A stretch of DNA of 14,304 nucleotides from Thiotrichaceae bacterium. Its GTDB lineage: Bacteria > Pseudomonadota > Gammaproteobacteria > Thiotrichales > Thiotrichaceae. The position numbers and the translations under genes are program-made. This document shows positions 11,987 through 14,304 of this stretch, one piece after another. The first letter of the stretch is position 1, and each line of letters opens with the position of its first letter. The notes under the pieces were generated by a model, which did no database searches, was not told where the DNA came from, and was given only the letters and a program-made list of their open reading frames with translations. The stretch spans positions 1 to 14,304 of the forward strand of contig JALVDQ010000098.1 of the NCBI GenBank assembly GCA_027008885.1, given 5' to 3'.

Positions 11987-14296
11987 TTAATCCGCTTTAT
12001 GCTTTAAGGGATCGGTCCCAGAAAGAGCAAAGAAAATATTATTGCTGCACTTGACTCTGATTCTCATTCGGTTATTAGCTCTGGTAATCATCCACTGAGG
12101 CATATATATTGATCTGACACCATTATTTGCAATATTTTTTGCTAAAGTAGCAATCACTTTGCCATTGGTATCGGTAGCAGCAATATCTACATTTGTGCAA
12201 TAAATAGGTGCTTTATTAGTATCTGCAACATCCCATTTCACAGTATAGTTTTTGTTAGCAATCCAGCTGCCTAATAATCCTGCTCCTGCAGGCGCCAGTA
12301 TTGTAAATGGTCTACGAGTATTGTGTGTTCGAACAAGCAAGTCTTGGTTATTTACACCACCTCGATTATCTCTAGCAGTCAAACGAAACCACATATTACG
12401 TTTGCGCCAGGGTAATCTTTCTCCGTCAGTTTTACGTTTCCGTATTAGATCTGATAATGGAGGGATTGTTCTGATTTTGGCATGATAGTCAGGTGCTCTT
12501 GAACGTATTAGTGCATTATCAAGTGCATCAACATTTAAATTTGCTGCCCGCCCATGATCAATTTGTTCCCACGCATAGGTCATGCCATTATTATCGGGAT
12601 CAGTTACACTTCTTGGTTCTAATATAAAAGGAGTTCTTGTTGGTATGGTATAACTTGCTCTATTCATAGTAACAACAGGGCTTCTATTGCCTGTCAACCT
12701 GCGTGTACCACACCAAGCGCCTCCTCCTCTGTGTGTATAGTTATGAATTTGCACAATACTATGACCATGAAACATTGGTAAAACACCGACAACGCGACCA
12801 TATTTATCTTTTATATCCTCAGCAGCATGACATTTATTAGCATAGGACATAATAGTAATTCCAGTGCCTGGCTCAACGGCGCTACCACCTGCTCTATTGC
12901 GGACAGTGCAACCACCATCAGTTATATTATGAAGAGTATTGAAGGTATGCTCTCCTCCAAGTTGATGGCCCAGCTCATGAGCAAGATATTCAACTGCAAA
13001 ACGTGCAAGAGTTCCACCGTACATCATGGTTGCCCCGTTAGCTTTCCATTGACCACAGGTTGAGCCTGGATCTGCTTGACCAGATCCACCACCGGTACCA
13101 TTCGCAAAACCTAGAACATGCCCTATATCATAGGCTTTAGCACCAAGAATATTATTTAGAGCTACTGTGTTCTCTTTATACATTGCCTTAACGTTTCCAT
13201 TAGTGTATGGATCATGTATAGGATGATCTGTAGAATCTAATATTTTTTTTCCAGCACTATCATATACAAAGGTTTTATTATTAAAAATAGTACGAGTCCA
13301 GCTTACCAACTGAAGATCAACCGATAGATCTCTGCGATATATTTGACGAATCTGATTAATAATAGTAACAATTTGCGCATATGCTCTTGCTCTGTTATTT
13401 CTAAAATTACCACCTCCCCAACGGCGTGTAAACTCAATAGTAGAAGCAATCGCGAGTCTATAGATTCGCATGGGGCGCTGGCTAATCGGTCTAGCTTGCC
13501 TATTATCTATCGGTGTTTTTTTACCTAGAGCAATATTGAAATTACTAATACCAGTAAGGCGCGCCGTTATATTTTTAACGAGCGAGCTGGATTCAGATAT
13601 TGCCGTATTTTTTACCTTACATTGAAAATTTTTCCCTGCTTTTTGAAATAACTTACTATTATCTTTTCTGCCATAGCTTGCATATCGACGAGACTGCCCA
13701 TCTCCTTGAGCTTCAATATAGATCATATCTGCACCAGAAAGCTCAATAGCTGCATTCACTCCAAGAGTCAACATGTTTAACTCACGACCTTTTGCACCAG
13801 AAAGCTCAATAGCTGCATTCACTCCAAGAGAGGTAAAAGTTACAGATCCACCCGTTGTAACCCCAGTTTCAGGAATAATCGAATAAGTATGAATATCAGG
13901 ATTTTTAGCTGCAATTTCATCTGAAAGCAACTGGTCTTTAACAACCTTTACTTTAATGAAACCTCCCGCAGGACGAGGAAAGCTAATTTCCATTGCCAGT
14001 TCATCTTCAATCTCCTGACTAGTTCTTGCTCCTGCCTTCTCCAGAAGTTGTATATCACCTGAGGATTCAAGTAATTCCAGAAAATCATTTTCAGACAGGG
14101 TTAATAAACGGTATTTAATTAATCCTGATGATACAAAAGGGTTTTCAGTATCTATTATTGATCGTTGTTGAATAATATTTTTATCGCTAAGGTCAACCAT
14201 TTTCTGGTCGTGCCAAAGCGCAGGGTTCGCGCTTAGACTACTTGAGATACTTAATAATAAAAGGGGAAGAGCACATCTGCGGAGTAAGTTTTTCAT
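11987..14296 (-). CDS. Secreted reprolysin-like (M12B-type) zinc metalloprotease
   Basis: A 769-residue exported protease. The signal peptide is about residues 1-23 (LLRRCALPLLLLSISSSLSA). A propeptide-like region (about 50-215) carries the phrases FPRPAGGFIKVKVV, KNPDIHTYSIIPE and MIYIEAQGDG known from large secreted bacterial reprolysin-like proteases. The catalytic domain (about 275-530) has H440-E441-L-G-H444-Q-L-G447-G-E-H450, the metzincin HExxHxxGxxH, and a Met-turn at M483 (TIMSYANKC). Two beta-sandwich regions follow: about 538-660 (DPDNNGMTYAWEQ, FRLTARDNRGG) and about 662-765 (TVKWDVADTN, SNNIFFALSG). No T9SS sorting tail is present, so export may use another route, such as type II secretion. 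Oddity: the 12-residue block LGVNAAIELSGA occurs twice (157-168 and 178-189). The ATG at 14296 is 8 bases from the window edge, so its ribosome site is only partly visible. Confidence 0.9.
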   Translation of the reverse strand: MKNLLRRCALPLLLLSISSSLSANPALWHDQKMVDLSDKNIIQQRSIIDTENPFVSSGLIKYRLLTLSENDFLELLESSGDIQLLEKAGARTSQEIEDELAMEISFPRPAGGFIKVKVVKDQLLSDEIAAKNPDIHTYSIIPETGVTTGGSVTFTSLGVNAAIELSGAKGRELNMLTLGVNAAIELSGADMIYIEAQGDGQSRRYASYGRKDNSKLFQKAGKNFQCKVKNTAISESSSLVKNITARLTGISNFNIALGKKTPIDNRQARPISQRPMRIYRLAIASTIEFTRRWGGGNFRNNRARAYAQIVTIINQIRQIYRRDLSVDLQLVSWTRTIFNNKTFVYDSAGKKILDSTDHPIHDPYTNGNVKAMYKENTVALNNILGAKAYDIGHVLGFANGTGGGSGQADPGSTCGQWKANGATMMYGGTLARFAVEYLAHELGHQLGGEHTFNTLHNITDGGCTVRNRAGGSAVEPGTGITIMSYANKCHAAEDIKDKYGRVVGVLPMFHGHSIVQIHNYTHRGGGAWCGTRRLTGNRSPVVTMNRASYTIPTRTPFILEPRSVTDPDNNGMTYAWEQIDHGRAANLNVDALDNALIRSRAPDYHAKIRTIPPLSDLIRKRKTDGERLPWRKRNMWFRLTARDNRGGVNNQDLLVRTHNTRRPFTILAPAGAGLLGSWIANKNYTVKWDVADTNKAPIYCTNVDIAATDTNGKVIATLAKNIANNGVRSIYMPQWMITRANNRMRIRVKCSNNIFFALSGTDPLKHKAD
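13730..13830 (-). repeat. 38-bp exact direct repeat inside the metalloprotease gene
   Basis: The same 38 bases occur at 13730-13767 and 13793-13830, a 63-base (21-codon) offset. Both encode LGVNAAIELSGA in the same frame, separated by KGRELNMLT. Exact identity at all 38 positions, silent sites included, points to a recent duplication. It lies in the propeptide-like region, not in the catalytic core. Confidence 0.9.
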
Positions 14297-14304
14297 ATAA
14301 TACA

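Overview
The window looks like a gammaproteobacterial chromosome segment, with a conserved housekeeping block on the left and an AT-rich accessory block on the right. The gammaproteobacterial reading rests on PdxA, a DsbB whose four cysteines fall at the E. coli positions (41, 44, 104, 130), CGFS glutaredoxin GrxD, PpiD and MtaB, and on REP-like palindromes of the RAYT type. The order or genus cannot be set from sequence alone.

Positions 1-5858 hold the housekeeping genes, all on the plus strand: the 3' end of pdxA overlapping dsbB, then grxD behind a candidate heat-shock-type promoter and ahead of a strong terminator, then ppiD, then mtaB with a translationally coupled lipoprotein gene. Their theme is envelope and redox protein folding (DsbB, PpiD), Fe-S handling (GrxD) and cofactor or tRNA modification (PdxA, MtaB). 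The gaps carry palindromic repeats: a 52-bp GGGGTCAGAG hairpin, a C7T7 element and a GTCGGGTTA hairpin.

Positions 5864-7765 hold two divergent genes for exported hydrolases: a metallo-beta-lactamase-fold enzyme (minus strand) and an SGNH/sialate-O-acetylesterase-like enzyme (plus strand). Each is bounded by an inverted repeat with a related GAACCTGTC core.

Positions 7766-10263 are AT-rich and partly decayed. A small metzincin-type peptidase domain (HExxHxxGxxD plus Met-turn) resembles the C-terminal toxin domain of Rhs-like polymorphic toxins but has no carrier in front of it. A predicted lipoprotein follows it directly. Both genes appear to continue in the -1 frame past their present stops. 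The peptidase continuation ends exactly in an ATGA overlap with the lipoprotein start. The lipoprotein continuation begins at a textbook slippery heptamer (A AAA AAG) with a Shine-Dalgarno-like GAGGTG 12 nt upstream. Next come a broken RAYT transposase, its CTGACCCC repeats, a second lipoprotein gene and further REP-like palindromes.

Positions 10188-14296 are a minus-strand cluster that looks like an operon: a 769-residue secreted reprolysin-like zinc metalloprotease with an in-frame internal duplication, a cysteine-containing predicted lipoprotein, a second unrelated lipoprotein and a terminator. In both accessory blocks a metzincin-type protease is followed by unrecognised lipoproteins. This makes a protease/immunity or protease/partner arrangement the most attractive hypothesis here; it is inference, not demonstrated.
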